DNA of 64,000 bases from Bacteroidales bacterium SW299. Its GTDB lineage: Bacteria > Bacteroidota > Bacteroidia > Bacteroidales > Bacteroidaceae. The notes below the pieces were generated by a model that saw nothing but the letters and a program-made list of their open reading frames with translations, did not search any database and had not been told where the DNA came from. The stretch's first letter is position 1, and the number at the start of each line of letters is the position of its first letter. A program made the position numbers and the translations under genes. The stretch spans positions 62,001-126,000 of the forward strand of contig SDWH01000008.1 in NCBI GenBank assembly GCA_019550975.1, in the 5' to 3' direction. This document shows positions 26,089-35,216 of this stretch, piece by piece.

Positions 26089-27933
26089 ATGGACTATTTC
26101 AATTATTTTCGCCGTCAGGCGATTGAAGTATATGTTGGCGCCACTCCTTTGGGTGGCGCTAACCCTATCCGTCTGCAGAGCATGACCAATACGTCTACGA
26201 TGGATACGGATGCTTGTGTGGAACAGGCCAAGCGCATTGTCGAAGCGGGGGGCGAGTATGTGCGCCTTACCACTCAGGGTGTACGCGAAGCTGAAAATCT
26301 GAAGAATATCAATATATCTCTCCGTTCGCAGGGATACAGCACGCCTTTGATTGCCGATGTGCATTTTAATCCGAATGTGGCAGACGTTGCCGCATTGTAT
26401 GCAGAAAAGGTGCGCATCAATCCGGGAAATTATGTTGATTCGCCCCGCACGTTCAAGAAAATGGAATATACGGACGAGGAATATGCGAAAGAGATAGAAA
26501 AGATTCGTGAGCGTTTCGTGCCGTTTCTGAACATCTGCAAGGAAAATCATACAGCCATCCGCATCGGTGTGAATCATGGCTCGTTGTCCGACCGTATCAT
26601 GTCGCGTTACGGTGACACTCCCGAAGGCATGGTAGAGTCATGCATGGAGTTTCTGCGTATTTGTGTGGAGGAGGATTTCATGAATGTGGTCATTTCTATC
26701 AAGGCATCGAATACGGTGGTGATGGTGAAGACCGTGCGTCTGCTTGTGGAGCAGATGGAGAAGGAAGGAATGGCTTTTCCTCTGCATCTGGGAGTGACTG
26801 AAGCCGGTGACGGAGAGGATGGGCGCATCAAGTCGGCTTTGGGAATCGGCGCATTGCTTGCCGACGGATTGGGAGATACCATCCGTGTGTCATTGAGCGA
26901 AGCTCCAGAAGCGGAGGTTCCGGTGGCACGCAAGTTGGTCAACTATATCGCCGGACGCGAGAATCATCCGTATATTCCGGGGGCAGAGGCTCCGGAATTC
27001 TGCTATACGAATCCGTCGCGCCGGCATACGCAGGCTGTCCGCAATATTGGCGGCGAGCATTTGCCTGTAGTTATATCTGCCCGGTTGAATGGCAATATGG
27101 AGGTGAGCGGGCAGTTCAAGCCCGACTATATCTATTGCGGGCTGTCGATGCCGGGAAATCGCCGGGAAGATATCGGCTATATTGTGGATGGGGCTGTATG
27201 GGACGGAAGCGAGAATGTTTGGCCGGCCTTTAATACAGAGCAGCTGGTTGGCCTGCATCATTGCGGTGCAGCCATGAAGTTTCTGTTTGTATCCTATCTG
27301 GGACTTAATGAAGAAGCTATAGCTTGTCTGAAGTGCCATCCGGAAGTGGTGCTGGTGGCTCAAAGCAATCATCCGAACCGTTTGGGAGAATTTCGCGGCA
27401 TAGCTCATCAGCTGATGAATGAAGGGCTGCATAATCCGCTTGTCTTCTTCCAGTTCTACCAGGAAAAGGAAATTGAGGATCTGGAAATAAAGGCAGCAGC
27501 GGATATGGGCGCGTTGATCTTCGACGGTTTCTGCGACGGCATCCTTTTGTATAATCATGGCAATGACATTGCCGACATGAAGGTTGATGAAATTGCTTTC
27601 GGGATTCTGCAGGCTGGACGTGTGCGCACGTCAAAAACAGAATATATCTCGTGTCCCGGATGCGGACGCACCATGTATGATTTGGAGTCGACCATTGCGC
27701 GTATCAAAGCGGCGACTTCTCATATGCGCGGGCTGAAGATCGGCATTATGGGATGCATTGTGAACGGGCCGGGAGAGATGGCTGACGCCGATTATGGCTA
27801 TGTCGGTGCGGGCCGCGGAAAGATCAGCCTGTACAAGAAGAAGGAATGCGTGGAAAAGAACATTCCGGAAGAGCAGGCTGTGGAAAAGCTGATAGCTCTG
27901 ATCAAGGCTAACGAACCGGATATGCAGGTCTGA
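26089..27933 (+). CDS. ispG: 4-hydroxy-3-methylbut-2-enyl-diphosphate synthase, long form
   Basis: A 614-residue radical Fe-S enzyme of the MEP isoprenoid pathway; it reduces MEcPP to HMBPP. N-terminal TIM barrel (about 10-270) with PIRLQSMTNTSTMDTDAC. A large central insertion (about 275-490) typical of the plant/Chlamydia/Bacteroidetes long form is absent from the E. coli enzyme (372 residues). The C-terminal 4Fe-4S domain has SCPGCGRTMYDLE and GCIVNGPGEMADADYGYVG, holding the three cluster Cys. I start it at the ATG at 26089; a TTG 12 bases upstream overlaps purE and is less likely. Confidence 0.96.
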   Translation: MDYFNYFRRQAIEVYVGATPLGGANPIRLQSMTNTSTMDTDACVEQAKRIVEAGGEYVRLTTQGVREAENLKNINISLRSQGYSTPLIADVHFNPNVADVAALYAEKVRINPGNYVDSPRTFKKMEYTDEEYAKEIEKIRERFVPFLNICKENHTAIRIGVNHGSLSDRIMSRYGDTPEGMVESCMEFLRICVEEDFMNVVISIKASNTVVMVKTVRLLVEQMEKEGMAFPLHLGVTEAGDGEDGRIKSALGIGALLADGLGDTIRVSLSEAPEAEVPVARKLVNYIAGRENHPYIPGAEAPEFCYTNPSRRHTQAVRNIGGEHLPVVISARLNGNMEVSGQFKPDYIYCGLSMPGNRREDIGYIVDGAVWDGSENVWPAFNTEQLVGLHHCGAAMKFLFVSYLGLNEEAIACLKCHPEVVLVAQSNHPNRLGEFRGIAHQLMNEGLHNPLVFFQFYQEKEIEDLEIKAAADMGALIFDGFCDGILLYNHGNDIADMKVDEIAFGILQAGRVRTSKTEYISCPGCGRTMYDLESTIARIKAATSHMRGLKIGIMGCIVNGPGEMADADYGYVGAGRGKISLYKKKECVEKNIPEEQAVEKLIALIKANEPDMQV

Positions 27934-27953
27934 AATAGGACTGGGTATATAAA

Positions 27954-28005
27954 CATCGGCGGCATTCTTCCGTGCAATTGTCAGCTTGGGAGAATGCCGC
28001 CGGTG
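27954..28005. terminator. Hairpin between converging ispG and ctpA-like genes
   Basis: An 18-bp stem (27954-27971 with 27988-28005; core GGCGGCATTCT / AGAATGCCGCC). It has no long T run on either side, so it may be a bidirectional terminator or a transcript-stabilising end. Confidence 0.6.
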
Positions 28006-28024
28006 CTGCTTTGAGGCGTTCCGG

Positions 28025-29725
28025 TCATTTGTCTTTTCCGGATGGTGCTGACAGGATCTGGTCGTATTGTTTGGTGTCTGTAAGGACTTCGATCGCTTTG
28101 TTCAGGTCGTCGTCGTCTTTCAGGCGTTCCATTACAGCTCCTCGCTGGTAGAAATAGCGTGTGACGATTTCCTGTGATATATATTCTTTGATCGGTTTTG
28201 CGAAAACATCCAGATCTCTGTCGAGATTATGGTTCAGTTTCTTTTCAAGCGCTTTGAACTCTTCGGCTGCTTCATCCATGTATCCTTCGAACTCGGCGAC
28301 CTCTTTCAGGTTTTTCAGCACTTTTTCGCTTTGTCTGTCGTAAGTGAACTTGCGTGATTTCACCAGCTTTTTGAAGTCTTCGTAATCCTGGTCTGTCAGT
28401 TTGAACGCATCTACAGATGCCAGTGCCGGGTGGTCCCAGCAATACTGGGTGGCGTAATCAAAAATCAGATCGTCGTTCATCAAATAAAACACTATGTTCG
28501 GGATGCGGTCGCCTTTTACTTCAATGTCCGGACGTATTCCTCCGCCGTCGCGCACCTCACGTCCTGCGGCTGTATGGAAAACATGGGTAAGGCTGTCCGG
28601 AATACGGGCAACGGAGCCGTCCGCATTCTTTTTTGCATAGTCGATGGCCTGTATGCAGCGTCCGCTGGGAATATAGTATTTGGATGTAGTAACTTTCAGC
28701 GTTCCGTTGTACGGCAGCGGACGGATGGTCTGCACCAGCCCTTTACCGAAGGTGCGGGTGCCGATGATGACGGCACGGTCCAGATCTTGCATCGAGCCGC
28801 TGACGATTTCGGACGCCGATGCTGTGGCGCCATTCACCAGTACGGCTATAGGAATCTGTGTGTCGACCGGCTCGCTTTGCGTCTTGAAAGATCCTTGTCC
28901 TTGTTTCAACTTTCCTTTTGTTATAACAATTTCCTTTCCTTTCGGAACGAAAAGATTCACAATGTCTACCGCTTCGGCCAGTGAACCTCCGCCATTGTCG
29001 CGCAGGTCGATGATCAATGATTTTGCTCCTTTCTGCTTCAGTTCGATGAATGCTTTCTTGAAGTCCTTCGCTGAATTTTCAGTGAAGCTGGATAGCGACA
29101 GGTATCCGATGCTGTCGCGTACCATGCCGTAGTAGGGGATAGGGTTTGTGCGGATATTTTTCCGGGTAATCTGGAATTCGAGGACAGTGCTGTCGTTCTT
29201 CAGAGGCCGCAGGACTTTCAGTATGAATGATGTTCCAGGCTCGCCGCGCAGTGCCTCGCTGACCTTGGATGAAAACTCCTGGGGTTTCATGTTGCCTCGA
29301 ACCATCTCTTTTCCGCCTACGGAGAGGATGATGTCACCCGCCTTGACTCCGGCCTCTGCTGCAGGCATTCCTTCTGTCGGCTCCACAACGGCGATGCGGT
29401 CTTTTGCCTCATAATAGCGTATGGCTGCTCCGATGCCCCCGTACTTTCCGGTGGTCATTTCTTTCAGGCTGCTTACTTCTTCTTCCGGATAGTATTCCGT
29501 ATAAGGATCTGTGAGGGCAAGCATGCCTTCCACTCCGTTCTGGATCATCTCTTCCGGCTTGATGGTGTCTACGTAAAACATGTCCAACTCCTTGAAAATC
29601 GCATTGAACAAGTCAAGGTTCTTTGCTATCTGAAAGTTCCTGTCGTCTTCTTTTCCCTGGAAACTGGCCAGGCCGAATCCCAGTAAAACTGTAAAAATCC
29701 CGGCCAAAGTTTTTCTTGTATTCAT
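28025..29725 (-). CDS. S41 family carboxy-terminal processing peptidase
   Basis: A 566-residue periplasmic Tsp/CtpA-type protease. A signal-like leader (MNTRKTLAGIFTVLLGFGLA) is followed by an N-terminal helical part and a PDZ domain (about 85-185; AIRYYEAKDRIAVVEP, AGVKAGDIILSVGG). The S41 core (about 200-400) has the nucleophile Ser in GATASASEIVSGS and the general-base Lys in GTRTFGKGLVQT. A C-terminal helical tail (about 430-566) is Lys/Glu-rich. Such enzymes trim C-termini of envelope proteins. Monocistronic, convergent with ispG. Confidence 0.94.
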   Translation of the reverse strand: MNTRKTLAGIFTVLLGFGLASFQGKEDDRNFQIAKNLDLFNAIFKELDMFYVDTIKPEEMIQNGVEGMLALTDPYTEYYPEEEVSSLKEMTTGKYGGIGAAIRYYEAKDRIAVVEPTEGMPAAEAGVKAGDIILSVGGKEMVRGNMKPQEFSSKVSEALRGEPGTSFILKVLRPLKNDSTVLEFQITRKNIRTNPIPYYGMVRDSIGYLSLSSFTENSAKDFKKAFIELKQKGAKSLIIDLRDNGGGSLAEAVDIVNLFVPKGKEIVITKGKLKQGQGSFKTQSEPVDTQIPIAVLVNGATASASEIVSGSMQDLDRAVIIGTRTFGKGLVQTIRPLPYNGTLKVTTSKYYIPSGRCIQAIDYAKKNADGSVARIPDSLTHVFHTAAGREVRDGGGIRPDIEVKGDRIPNIVFYLMNDDLIFDYATQYCWDHPALASVDAFKLTDQDYEDFKKLVKSRKFTYDRQSEKVLKNLKEVAEFEGYMDEAAEEFKALEKKLNHNLDRDLDVFAKPIKEYISQEIVTRYFYQRGAVMERLKDDDDLNKAIEVLTDTKQYDQILSAPSGKDK

Positions 29726-29983
29726 AATATCCGTCTTTTTCTGAATTTACAGACCGCAAATAAACACATAATTCTAATCACCGTTGTAGAACTGTGCCAA
29801 TATTTAACTTAATTTGTTTTCATCATGGCTTTTCGGGCATAAAATGTCATTCAATTGTAGTGTCGTGATGGAGAAAGCGGGGCGAAATGCCATATTTTTC
29901 AGTATTAAACGACATTTTTTTTGCGAAGATATTGCATAATTCAAAATAACCTGCTACCTTTGCCACGCAATTGAGAAAAACCT
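29726..29983. other. Non-coding region between the ctpA-like gene and the tRNA-Asn cluster
   Basis: About 258 bases of AT-rich sequence. Apart from the tRNA promoter at its right end I see no gene, repeat or hairpin of note. Confidence 0.6.
29931..29962 (+). promoter_or_regulatory. Promoter of the tRNA-Asn cluster
   Basis: TACCTTTG at 29955-29962, with an ATTG at 29931-29934, 20 bases upstream, as a -33 candidate. The -7 element ends 21 bases before the first tRNA. Confidence 0.65.
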
Positions 29984-30057
29984 TCTTCAGTAGCTCAGTC
30001 GGTTAGAGCATCTGACTGTTAATCAGAGGGTCGTTGGTTCAAGTCCAACCTGAAGAG
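29984..30057 (+). tRNA. tRNA-Asn (GUU), copy 1
   Basis: A 74-nt cloverleaf. Acceptor TCTTCAG / CTGAAGA plus discriminator G, anticodon stem TCTGA / TCAGA with loop CTGTTAA (anticodon GTT), T arm GTTGG-TTCAAGT-CCAAC. CCA is not encoded. Confidence 0.97.
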
Positions 30058-30079
30058 CTTTTTTCTGAATGCTTTATCT

Positions 30080-30153
30080 TCTTCAGTAGCTCAGTCGGTT
30101 AGAGCATCTGACTGTTAATCAGAGGGTCGTTGGTTCAAGTCCAACCTGAAGAG
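30080..30153 (+). tRNA. tRNA-Asn (GUU), copy 2
   Basis: Identical over 74 nt to copy 1. The spacer is 22 bases, and the repeat period is 96 bases. Confidence 0.97.
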
Positions 30154-30174
30154 CTTTTTTCGAATGCTTTATCT

Positions 30175-30248
30175 TCTTCAGTAGCTCAGTCGGTTAGAGC
30201 ATCTGACTGTTAATCAGAGGGTCGTTGGTTCAAGTCCAACCTGAAGAG
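30175..30248 (+). tRNA. tRNA-Asn (GUU), copy 3
   Basis: Identical to copies 1 and 2. The spacer before it is 21 bases and differs from the first by a one-base deletion (period 95). The three are probably transcribed as one precursor ending at the hairpin at 30254. Confidence 0.97.
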
Positions 30249-30253
30249 CTTTC

Positions 30254-30290
30254 AGAGGAAATGTGGGCGCATGTTTCCTCTTTTTCTTTT
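30254..30290 (+). terminator. Terminator of the tRNA-Asn cluster
   Basis: An 8-bp stem AGAGGAAA / TTTCCTCT (30254-30261, 30274-30281) followed by TTTTCTTTT. Confidence 0.8.
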
Positions 30291-30466
30291 AAAAGAATCC
30301 GTCCTTATATAGAGTCCATATCCTAATACATTTGTGGTTTGTCAATTGCAATATACACTTTGCATCTGTGTTTCTCAGTTGTAAAAATGTAATGATTTAT
30401 GTCAACAATATGTGTTGTCAGACATATTTTCTTTTTCGCGGAACGCGCTTGTTCCACTTTTATTGC

Positions 30467-30474
30467 TACATTTG
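30467..30474 (+). promoter_or_regulatory. -7 element for the class II aldolase
   Basis: TACATTTG, 41 bases before the ATG at 30516; matches TAnnTTTG. Confidence 0.65.
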
Positions 30475-30515
30475 CATACGGAAATCATTTATTAACAACT
30501 ATAATATTTACAACA

Positions 30516-31523
30516 ATGGTTAATTACAAAGATTTAGGTCTGGTAAACACTAGAGATATGTTTGCTAGAGCAATTAAGGGTGGCTATGCTATTCCGGCTT
30601 TCAACTTCAACAATATGGAACAGTTGCAGGCTATCATCAAGGCTTCTGTTGAAACTAAATCTCCGGTTATTCTTCAGGTATCTAAAGGCGCACGTAACTA
30701 TGCAAACCAGACTTTGCTGCGTTACATGGCTGAAGGTGCTGTAGCATACGCTAAGGAAATGGGTTGCGAACATCCTGAAATCGTTCTTCACCTTGACCAT
30801 GGAGATTCTTTCGAACTCTGCAAATCTTGTGTAGACCTCGGCTTCTCTTCTGTAATGATTGACGGTTCTCATCTGCCTTACGAAGAAAACGTTGCTTTGA
30901 CTAAGAAAGTCGTTGAATATGCTCATCAGTTTGATGTAACGGTTGAAGGCGAGCTGGGCGTATTGGCCGGTGTAGAAGATGAAGTTTCTGCAGAACACCA
31001 TACATATACTAACCCTGAAGAAGTTATTGATTTTGCTACACGCACAGGCTGCGACTCTCTGGCAATCTCAATCGGTACTTCTCACGGTGCTTACAAGTTC
31101 AAACCCGAACAGTGCCACCTGGATCCGAAGACCGGACGTCTGGTTCCTCCTCCATTGGCATTCGATGTATTGGACGCTGTAATGGAAAAACTGCCGGGCT
31201 TCCCTATCGTTCTTCACGGATCTTCTTCAGTTCCTCAGGAATATGTAGATATGATCAACCAGTATGGCGGCAAGCTGGAAGCTGCTATCGGTATTCCGGA
31301 AGAAGAGCTGCGTAAGGCTGCCAAGTCTGCTGTTTGCAAGATCAACATCGACTCAGACTCTCGTTTGGCTATGACTGCAGCTGTCCGCAGAGTATTCGCT
31401 GAAAAACCGGCTGAATTCGATCCTCGCAAATACCTGGGTCCGGCTCGTGACGAAATGGAAAAGATGTACAAACATAAAATTCTTAACGTTCTGGGTTCTG
31501 ACGGCAAGTTGGCTCAGTGCTGA
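30516..31523 (+). CDS. fba: Class II fructose-1,6-bisphosphate aldolase
   Basis: A 335-residue zinc aldolase of glycolysis and gluconeogenesis, cleaving fructose-1,6-bisphosphate into DHAP and glyceraldehyde-3-phosphate. Metal and catalytic features are IVLHLDHGDSFELC (His-x-x-His-Gly, about 89-102), VEGELGVLAGVEDEV (about 143-157) with the metal-site Glu, SIGTSHGAYKF, and phosphate-binding VLHGSSSVP. I start it at ATG 30516 (MVNYKDLGLVNTRDMF); a longer frame upstream contains the promoter. Codon choice is more biased than in the neighbours, as expected for a highly expressed gene. Monocistronic with a strong terminator. Confidence 0.96.
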   Translation: MVNYKDLGLVNTRDMFARAIKGGYAIPAFNFNNMEQLQAIIKASVETKSPVILQVSKGARNYANQTLLRYMAEGAVAYAKEMGCEHPEIVLHLDHGDSFELCKSCVDLGFSSVMIDGSHLPYEENVALTKKVVEYAHQFDVTVEGELGVLAGVEDEVSAEHHTYTNPEEVIDFATRTGCDSLAISIGTSHGAYKFKPEQCHLDPKTGRLVPPPLAFDVLDAVMEKLPGFPIVLHGSSSVPQEYVDMINQYGGKLEAAIGIPEEELRKAAKSAVCKINIDSDSRLAMTAAVRRVFAEKPAEFDPRKYLGPARDEMEKMYKHKILNVLGSDGKLAQC

Positions 31524-31556
31524 TAGAATTAAGTCTATACACCTTATAACAAAGAT

Positions 31557-31586
31557 AAAAGGCTGTCCGGATGGGCAGCCTTTTTT
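31557..31586 (+). terminator. Terminator of the aldolase gene
   Basis: A 12-bp stem (AAAAGGCTGTCC with GGGCAGCCTTTT, one G-U pair), four-base loop, ending in a T run. The A run on the left arm makes it potentially bidirectional for the DUF4250 gene. Confidence 0.85.
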
Positions 31587-31625
31587 AATGTGTCAGATTT
31601 CTCCCGATTTTATTCCGGCTGGAAA

Positions 31626-31802
31626 TTACCAGAACTTGTTTTGCTTGGCATCGTATTCGAAGCCCGCCTCTTTCAGGCTCTTGACTATTTCGTCCTTGCT
31701 GACATTCAGGTCTGAGCAAAGCGCATCCAGTGAAGGATAGAAATCTCTGAGTTTCATATTGATGAAGCTGTAAAGCATCATCGGATCTTTGGGCAGTTCC
31801 AT
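31626..31802 (-). CDS. DUF4250 family small protein
   Basis: A 58-residue protein beginning MELPKDPMMLYSFINMKLRD and ending DAKQNKFW. It fits DUF4250, a small family in Bacteroidetes and Firmicutes of unknown role. It looks like a compact helical fold with an HTH-like stretch (LDALCSDLNVSKDEIVKSLK), so nucleic-acid or protein binding is possible but unproven. Start ATG at 31802, stop TAA at 31626-31628. It is monocistronic and divergent from the YgjP-like gene. Confidence 0.85.
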   Translation of the reverse strand: MELPKDPMMLYSFINMKLRDFYPSLDALCSDLNVSKDEIVKSLKEAGFEYDAKQNKFW

Positions 31803-31879
31803 AATCTTGACTTGTTGTTTTTTCCGCGCAAAGTTATCGTTTTTCCGCTTATCTTGTTATCGGTTATGGCGTATTTTTC

Positions 31880-31887
31880 TAACTTTG
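31880..31887 (+). promoter_or_regulatory. -7 element very close to the YgjP-like start codon
   Basis: TAACTTTG ends only 7 bases before the ATG at 31895. If transcription starts about 7 bases downstream of the element, the mRNA would be leaderless or nearly so. Confidence 0.55.
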
Positions 31888-31894
31888 CCGCGTT

Positions 31895-32602
31895 ATGTCA
31901 GCAAAACGTTATATTGAGGATAAGGATTTCGGGCGCATCACGTTGGCCCTGCGCCGCAGAATGCGCAACATCACGGTGCGTGTGAAGCCTGAAGGATTGC
32001 AGGTGACTGTGCCGCCCTACACAAAAATCGAGCGGGTGCTGCAGGTCATCTCCCAGCACCGTGAAGACTTGTTGGAGCAATACAGCAGGGTGGCGGCAAA
32101 GCCGGTTGATTTCGATTTCAGAATTGAGGCTGAATGCTTCCGGCTTTCTCTTGAGCCGAGCAGGCTCAAATGTTTCACGGTCCGTCAGACGGATTCCGGC
32201 GAAATGAAAATCTATTGTCCGCACGATACCGACTTTTCTTTGAAGGAAGTGCAGAAACTTGTGCGCGGTGCCATTCTTCGTGCACTGAAGAAATCGGCGG
32301 CCGAAATCCTTCCTCCGCTGGTAAGCGAGTGGGCGGGACGTTACGGGCTTGCTTACCGTAAGGTGAGGATTACGGGAGCGCGTTCCAGATGGGGGAGCTG
32401 TACGGCGGCAAAGACTATCAGCCTGTCGTGTTATCTGATGCTGGTGCCGTCGCATCTGATGGACTATGTGATTCTTCACGAGCTGGCACATACGAAAGAA
32501 ATGAATCACGGTCCTCGCTTCTGGGAGCTTCTTGATGCGATGACGGCGGGCCATGCGCACCAGTTGAGGAATGAACTTCGCGGCTTTCACACTTCTTTTT
32601 GA
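31895..32602 (+). CDS. YgjP-like (DUF45) M48-type metallopeptidase
   Basis: A 235-residue protein of the YgjP/SprT-like metallopeptidase family. The zinc site is ILHELAHTKEMNHGPRFW (about 191-208), giving HExxH and the downstream third His. Upstream is the conserved RWGSCTAAKTISLSCYLML (about 167-185). The N-terminal half (1-120) is the usual basic beta region with RRRMRNITVRVKPEGLQV. Family members are often near restriction or DNA-processing genes, but here an MFS and a MATE transporter follow. Function of the family is uncertain. Start at ATG 31895 leaves almost no leader. Confidence 0.88.
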   Translation: MSAKRYIEDKDFGRITLALRRRMRNITVRVKPEGLQVTVPPYTKIERVLQVISQHREDLLEQYSRVAAKPVDFDFRIEAECFRLSLEPSRLKCFTVRQTDSGEMKIYCPHDTDFSLKEVQKLVRGAILRALKKSAAEILPPLVSEWAGRYGLAYRKVRITGARSRWGSCTAAKTISLSCYLMLVPSHLMDYVILHELAHTKEMNHGPRFWELLDAMTAGHAHQLRNELRGFHTSF

Positions 32603-32650
32603 TTTATGTCAAGAAATTGCCTTCCCGGTTTATCGGGACAAAATTTGGCG

Positions 32651-32658
32651 TAATTTTG
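32651..32658 (+). promoter_or_regulatory. -7 element for the MFS-MATE pair
   Basis: TAATTTTG, 28 bases before the ATG at 32687. Confidence 0.55.
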
Positions 32659-32686
32659 CACGCTGAAAAATCAGAAGGAATAATCA

Positions 32687-33856
32687 ATGAAGAAAAGTTT
32701 GTTGGCGCTTGCCTCCGGTACGTTGGGGCTGGGGATAGCAGAATTTGTCATGATGGGGATATTGCCAAATGTGGCCCACGATTTGAATATAAGCATTCCT
32801 GAAGCAGGTCATTTCATTTCCGCATACGCTGTCGGCGTGTGTGTCGGCGCGCCGTTGATGGTAGCGGTGGCCCGTACTCGTCCGTTGAAGCAAATACTTT
32901 TGGGCTTGACGGCCATTTATATTCTGGGCAATGTCTGTGCGGCGTTTGCTCCCAACTATTGGATGCTGCTGTTCATGCGTTTCGTTTCGGGTCTTCCGCA
33001 CGGCGCTTTCTTCGGGGCAGGTTCCATTGTGGCTGAAAAGGTGGCTGACAAGGGAAAGGCTTCGCAGGCGGTGGCTCTGATGACCGCAGGAATGACCGTT
33101 GCCAACCTGTTGGGAGTTCCTTTCGGCACGATGCTGAGCAACATGGTGACGTGGCGCTTCCCCTTCATGTTCAATGGGGCATGGGGGCTGCTGGTGTTCT
33201 TTCTTATATGGAAATGGATTCCGGCGATTCCTGCATTGCCTGACACCGGCTTCAAGGGGCAGTTCCGCTTTCTGAAGAACCTGGCTCCCTGGCTGATCAT
33301 CTTTACCACGATGTTTGGAAACGGGGGAGTGTTCTGCTGGTTCAGCTATGTTACTCCCCAGATGATCAATGTGGGAGGGTTCACTCCCGGGAACATGACG
33401 CTCATCATGATGCTGGCAGGGCTGGGAATGACCGTAGGCAATTTGGTAGGAGGAAAGTGCGGCGACCTCTACGGCCTGGCTCCAGTGATCAGGTTTACGC
33501 AAGTGTGCATGATGTTTGCTCTGCTGGGAACCTTTTTCTTTGCAGGCGTGCCCTGGCTTGCCGTAGCATTGATGGGAGTATGTACGGCTGCCCTGTTTGC
33601 CGTGTCCCCTCCCCAGCAATTGCTGCTTCTGCAGAACTCGCGGGGCAGTGAACTGATGGGAGCCGCGTGCGTTCAGATTGCCTTCAATTTGGGCAACGCA
33701 TTGGGCGCGTATGTGGGCGGCCTGCCTATTGAGATGGGGCTCGGATACCGTTATCCGGCACTGGCCGGCGTGTTTATTGTGATGGTAGGCTTCATCAGTG
33801 TGTCGGTTTATGTGAGGCGTGAGAAAAAGCTCAATTCATTGCTGGTACAAAGATAA
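32687..33856 (+). CDS. MFS efflux transporter (AraJ/DHA1 type)
   Basis: A 389-residue, 12-segment major facilitator of the arabinose-efflux/DHA1 group. Segment 1 reads LALASGTLGLGIAEFVMMGILP, the group signature also seen in AraJ and YdhP, and the loop after segment 2 has VAVARTRPLKQ. Segment 5 GMTVANLLGVPFGTML is motif C-like, as in drug/H+ antiporters. The substrate is unknown; export of a sugar derivative or drug is the family expectation. The stop overlaps the MATE start by one base, so the two are cotranscribed. Confidence 0.88.
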   Translation: MKKSLLALASGTLGLGIAEFVMMGILPNVAHDLNISIPEAGHFISAYAVGVCVGAPLMVAVARTRPLKQILLGLTAIYILGNVCAAFAPNYWMLLFMRFVSGLPHGAFFGAGSIVAEKVADKGKASQAVALMTAGMTVANLLGVPFGTMLSNMVTWRFPFMFNGAWGLLVFFLIWKWIPAIPALPDTGFKGQFRFLKNLAPWLIIFTTMFGNGGVFCWFSYVTPQMINVGGFTPGNMTLIMMLAGLGMTVGNLVGGKCGDLYGLAPVIRFTQVCMMFALLGTFFFAGVPWLAVALMGVCTAALFAVSPPQQLLLLQNSRGSELMGAACVQIAFNLGNALGAYVGGLPIEMGLGYRYPALAGVFIVMVGFISVSVYVRREKKLNSLLVQR

Positions 33857-35211
33857 TGGAACAGGTTATTCAACAACATTCGGTTCGGGTCCGTTCGGAG
33901 CTGCGCAAGCTGGTCGTCCCGATATTTATCGAAACATTGCTGATCATGATGCTCGGTGCGATGGATACCATCATGCTGAGCCAGTATTCTGACGAGAGTG
34001 TGGCTGCCGTGGGTGTGGTCAATCAGATCGTCATGTTTGCCTTTCTGGTGTTCGAGGTCATCAATATCGGTACTTCCGTGCTGTGTTCCCAGTATCTGGG
34101 TGCCGGATTGCGCAACAAGATGGTTCAGGTGGTGGGAGTTTCCCTGCTGCTGAACCTGGCTGTAGGGCTTGTTATCAGTGCGATTCTGTATTTTGGCGCT
34201 CCAACGCTTTTGGGATGGATGGGCTTGCGTCCGGAATTGCTGAAATACGGAGTCGGATACATGGAGATTGTAGGAGCGTTTGCTTTCTTTCAGGCCCTTT
34301 CGCTGACCGTTTCGGCTTCGTTGCGGAGCGCGAACAAGGCCGTTTATCCGATGCTTGTGACGGTGCTGGTAAACGTGATGAACATCATCGGCAACTACAT
34401 GCTGATATTTGGAAAGTTCGGCATGCCCGAGCTGGGTGCTGAAGGCGCGGCCATTTCAACGGCATTTTCCCGCGGCGTGAGCATGGTTGTGCTGTTCGTT
34501 ATCCTGTTCCGCAAGCACATCCCACGTTTTCCGCGGGCCTATTTCCGTCCTTTCCCCTGGGTTGAGCTGAAGAACCTGCTGAAAGTCGGTCTGCCTTCTG
34601 CCGGAGAGAATATGTCTTATAGCTTTTCGCAGGTTGTCATCACTTACCTTATCAACATACTGGGAAACGATGCCCTGGCTACACGCACCTATACCGTGAA
34701 TACGACGATGTTCGTTTATTTGTTCGCCATAGCCATGGCGCAAGGCGGAGCGATCTGTATCGGGCACCTGGTGGGGCGGAAGAAGATTCATGCGGCCTAT
34801 CTTCTCGGCAAGTACGTGATGCGGCTTTCAATTCTCGTGTCGTTGGCATTGTCGTGCGTCTGGGCAATCTCCGGGCATGCCATCTTCGACTGGCTGACTG
34901 ACAATGAAGAGATTATCCGTCTGGGCGTGACTGTTCTTGTGGTTGACGTGATCGTTGAAATCGGCCGTGCCGTGAACATTTACGCCACCAATGCCCTCCG
35001 TTCTGCAGGAGATGTGAATTATCCGTTCTACGTAGGGCTGGTTGTGCAATGGACCGTATCGGTCGGGCTCAGCTATTTCTTCGGCATCTGTCTCGGCTGG
35101 GGACTGGTAGGCATGTGGTGCGCATTCCTGCTTGACGAAAACATCCGGGCATTTATCTTCGTCAAGCGCTGGAACAGTTTGAAATGGGCTAAAAAGGGCT
35201 TCGTGAAGTAG
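33856..35211 (+). CDS. MATE family efflux transporter
   Basis: A 451-residue MatE multidrug/Na+ or H+ antiporter with 12 segments arranged as two homologous halves (about 15-230 and 235-445). Family features include VPIFIETLLIMMLGAMDTIMLS at the start of the first half, VGLPSAGENMSYSFSQVV opening the second, and QGGAICIGHLVGRKK. It extrudes cationic drugs or metabolites across the inner membrane. TAATG overlap with the preceding MFS gene. The pair could be a small detoxification operon. Confidence 0.92.
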   Translation: MEQVIQQHSVRVRSELRKLVVPIFIETLLIMMLGAMDTIMLSQYSDESVAAVGVVNQIVMFAFLVFEVINIGTSVLCSQYLGAGLRNKMVQVVGVSLLLNLAVGLVISAILYFGAPTLLGWMGLRPELLKYGVGYMEIVGAFAFFQALSLTVSASLRSANKAVYPMLVTVLVNVMNIIGNYMLIFGKFGMPELGAEGAAISTAFSRGVSMVVLFVILFRKHIPRFPRAYFRPFPWVELKNLLKVGLPSAGENMSYSFSQVVITYLINILGNDALATRTYTVNTTMFVYLFAIAMAQGGAICIGHLVGRKKIHAAYLLGKYVMRLSILVSLALSCVWAISGHAIFDWLTDNEEIIRLGVTVLVVDVIVEIGRAVNIYATNALRSAGDVNYPFYVGLVVQWTVSVGLSYFFGICLGWGLVGMWCAFLLDENIRAFIFVKRWNSLKWAKKGFVK

Positions 35212-35216
35212 ATGCT

